Shown here in pieces: positions 56,901 to 59,900 of a stretch of DNA of 64,000 nt (the first letter of the stretch is position 1; each line of letters starts with the position of its first letter). This stretch comes from Megalonaias nervosa. Lineage: Eukaryota > Mollusca > Bivalvia > Unionida > Unionidae. The translations under genes and the position numbers were made by a program. The notes under the pieces were generated by a model, which saw nothing but the letters and a program-made list of their open reading frames with translations, was not told the origin of the DNA and ran no database searches. The stretch is taken from contig JAECUM010003734.1 of assembly GCA_016617855.1 (NCBI GenBank), positions 1 through 64,000 of the forward strand, in the 5' to 3' direction.

Positions 56901-59900
56901 TTTGCACAGAACTCATTGCTGATAGCTCTTCTGTTAAAATGTAGAAGAAAAACTTGAAGCTTGAATAGTCATGCATGCAACTTGAATAACTATGCATGAA
57001 ACTTGAATAGCTAAGCATGAAACTTGACTAACTCTGCAGGAAACTTGAATAGCTATGCATGAAACTTGAATAGCTATATATGAAGCTTTAACTATGTATG
57101 AAACTTAAATAGCTATGAAAGAAACTTGAATAGCTATGCATGAAGTTTGAATATCTATAAATGAAACTTGACTAACAGTCATGAAACTTGAATAGCTGTG
57201 CAAGAAACTGACAGCTATGCATGAAGTTTGAATAGCTATGCATGAAACTAGTCTATTGATGCACCTGCAGAAAATGTTCAGATAGGGTCAAAGCAATGTT
57301 GGGCAAGATGTTTGTGTAGAAGCCTCAAAGTTAGAATGGAGTTAAGTTTTAGACTGAATTGTTGAAGTGTTTAGCAAAGAAACACTTGTCATTTGTTAAG
57401 GAATTGCAACAGAAAATATATTAAATGCAATGGGGAATTTAACAGGGAAGGATCTAGATAAAATGAAACAAACTCTTCCTTCAGATTATACTTGGAAATA
57501 GTGAGATTCCATGCTGTAGAAATAGTGAGATTCCATGCTGTAGAAATAGTGAGATTCCATGCTGTAGAAATAGTGAGATTCCGTGCTGTAGAAATAGTGA
57601 GATTCCGTGCTGTAGAAATAGTGAGATTCCGTGCTGTAGAAATAGTGAGATTCCATGCTGTAGAAATAGTGAGATTCCATGCTGTCTTCCCGATGACGAT
57701 GATCAATTATGTAGTATAACATAATGTTAAATAAGTAAATGTCTTGTGGGAAAAGTGTTTCTAAAACAAATACAACTGAGTGCATATATAAACTGATAAA
57801 TGTTTCTGTGGTAAGGTTGGGTATAGAAATTAGGTTGATGCATCCCAAATTTTCAGCATAGCATCATTTCATTCAGATTGTTTTTCCAGATGTGAAATAC
57901 AGTTTTGATTTGCCATAAGCAATTAAAATATTCTCTTCTTCCATAACCTAATTGATAAATAAACAGTTTGAATTTTCTTCAATATTTATTTAATTACAGT
58001 CAGGCTTTGCTGTCACAGTTTAGTCTCATCATTCTAACTTCTGTATCTCAATCCCGTGCATGTTACACCATGTGTGGAACCATTTACTACAGGTCATTTA
58101 CAATATATGCCTATATTTATGCAAGGCAAATTAAGAGTAACATATTTCAACTTTATTTTTATTAATTTCACACGAAGAATTATTGCAAATAATTTCACAA
58201 GTAAATTACCACTCACATGATGCTGTCATCCTGTTTAATGCTATTGTGTATACCACAGTCATTTAAAAGGTGATTCCCTTTTTGTAATCTGCAAGTTCTA
58301 AGTTCTACTTTTAAAAATGGCGGTATAGATTGCTCTGAAATCACAGTGATGGGTACGTATTTTGTTCTGTATATTTTTTTTCAACCAAAAGTAGTAATAA
58401 GGACTTTCATGTCTATACAAATGATGTGTCATTGATCAGTTTAGTTAGTACTATTATTATGACTGTTCCATCTCCAAGGACTTTTAGCTCAACCAGTTAT
58501 AGACCAGAAGAGCTTATGGGATGGTTTTTCATCTGGTTTCTATCTGTCTGTTAGAACAAGTTTGTTATTGTTACTCCTCCTCCACTACTTGGAGGTTTGC
58601 CATGGAACTATACACCTACAACCCATGGTCTAGTTCAGGGTGGCTACCAAGCCCCAGGTTGTGACCTAAATTAGGGTTGTGAGGACATTCTGGAGGGTCA
58701 TGGAGGGTCTTGGGATATTTTTTAGGGTGGCAAAACTTACCAAAATGTGGAAATGGGGTCATTAGGCTCAGAAGCATGGAGATCTCCTGAAACTGCCCCT
58801 GAATGGTTGGATATACCAACATGGGATTTTCCTTAGAGACTTCTTATGACATCTGGTTGAACGTAAATGAAAATGGTGACTATCTGACATCTTGTATAAG
58901 GCTGCATTCACCATCTTGAAAATCTCATCAGTACTCCTCCTTAATGGCTGGTCATATCAACATGGAGTTTTCACCGAAAGACTTCTTATGATATCTAGTT
59001 GATCTTAAATGAAAATGGTGCCAATTTGACATCCAGTATGGCCACCATAGCAGCAATTTGAAAATCTTTTTATTGCTACTCCCCCTGAATAGATGGTAAT
59101 ATCAATATGGGGTTTTTGCTGAAAGACTTCTTATAATGCCTAGCTAGGCATTAATAAAAATCATGCTGATCTGAATATAGCCTGCACAGCAGCCATCTTG
59201 AAATTCTTGCTGTTGCTGCTTCTTCTGATAAGAAAGTTACATTCATGTTGGGTTTTCACCGAAAGACTTATATTTTTGGACTGAAATGAAAATGATGCCG
59301 ATCTGAAATCAAATATGGCTACCACATCAGTCATCTTTAACATATGCTATTGCTACTCCTTCTTAATGGATGGTCATATCAACATGAGGTTTTCACTGAA
59401 AGACTTCTTTTTTTGTCTGGTTGGTCCTAAATGAAAAAATATTGTGGATCTGACATCCATTATGGCCATAACATCTTGAAAATATCATTTTTATTGCTAC
59501 TTCTTCTGAACAGACAGTCATAAGGACATGGGGTTTATGCCAAAGGACTTGTTATCATGACTGATTTGGTCCTAAATGAAAATGGTGCTGATCTCAGGTC
59601 TGATATGTGGCCAGCATGATAATTTTATTATTACCAAATTTACTAATGTTGGTCAGGGGGTTGTTTTCACTGAAGACTTTTTATAATGTTTTCTTGATCC
59701 TAAATTAAAATGGTGCTAAATGGAAGTATGACTTAGGGTTTTCGTCAGAGAAGTTCTTATGGTGTCTAGTTGGTCCTAAATGAAAATGACTAACCCTCAA
59801 TATGGCCACTGTGGTGGTTATCTTTAAAATATTGTTATCTCTACTCCTTCCAAAATGATGGCTGTATGAACATCAGGTTGTCATAATTAGTCTTCTTATC

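Noticed and set aside
57389..57848. Repetitive frames on both strands (SMESHYFY and EIVRFHAV types)
   Set aside because: 24-bp minisatellite artefact.
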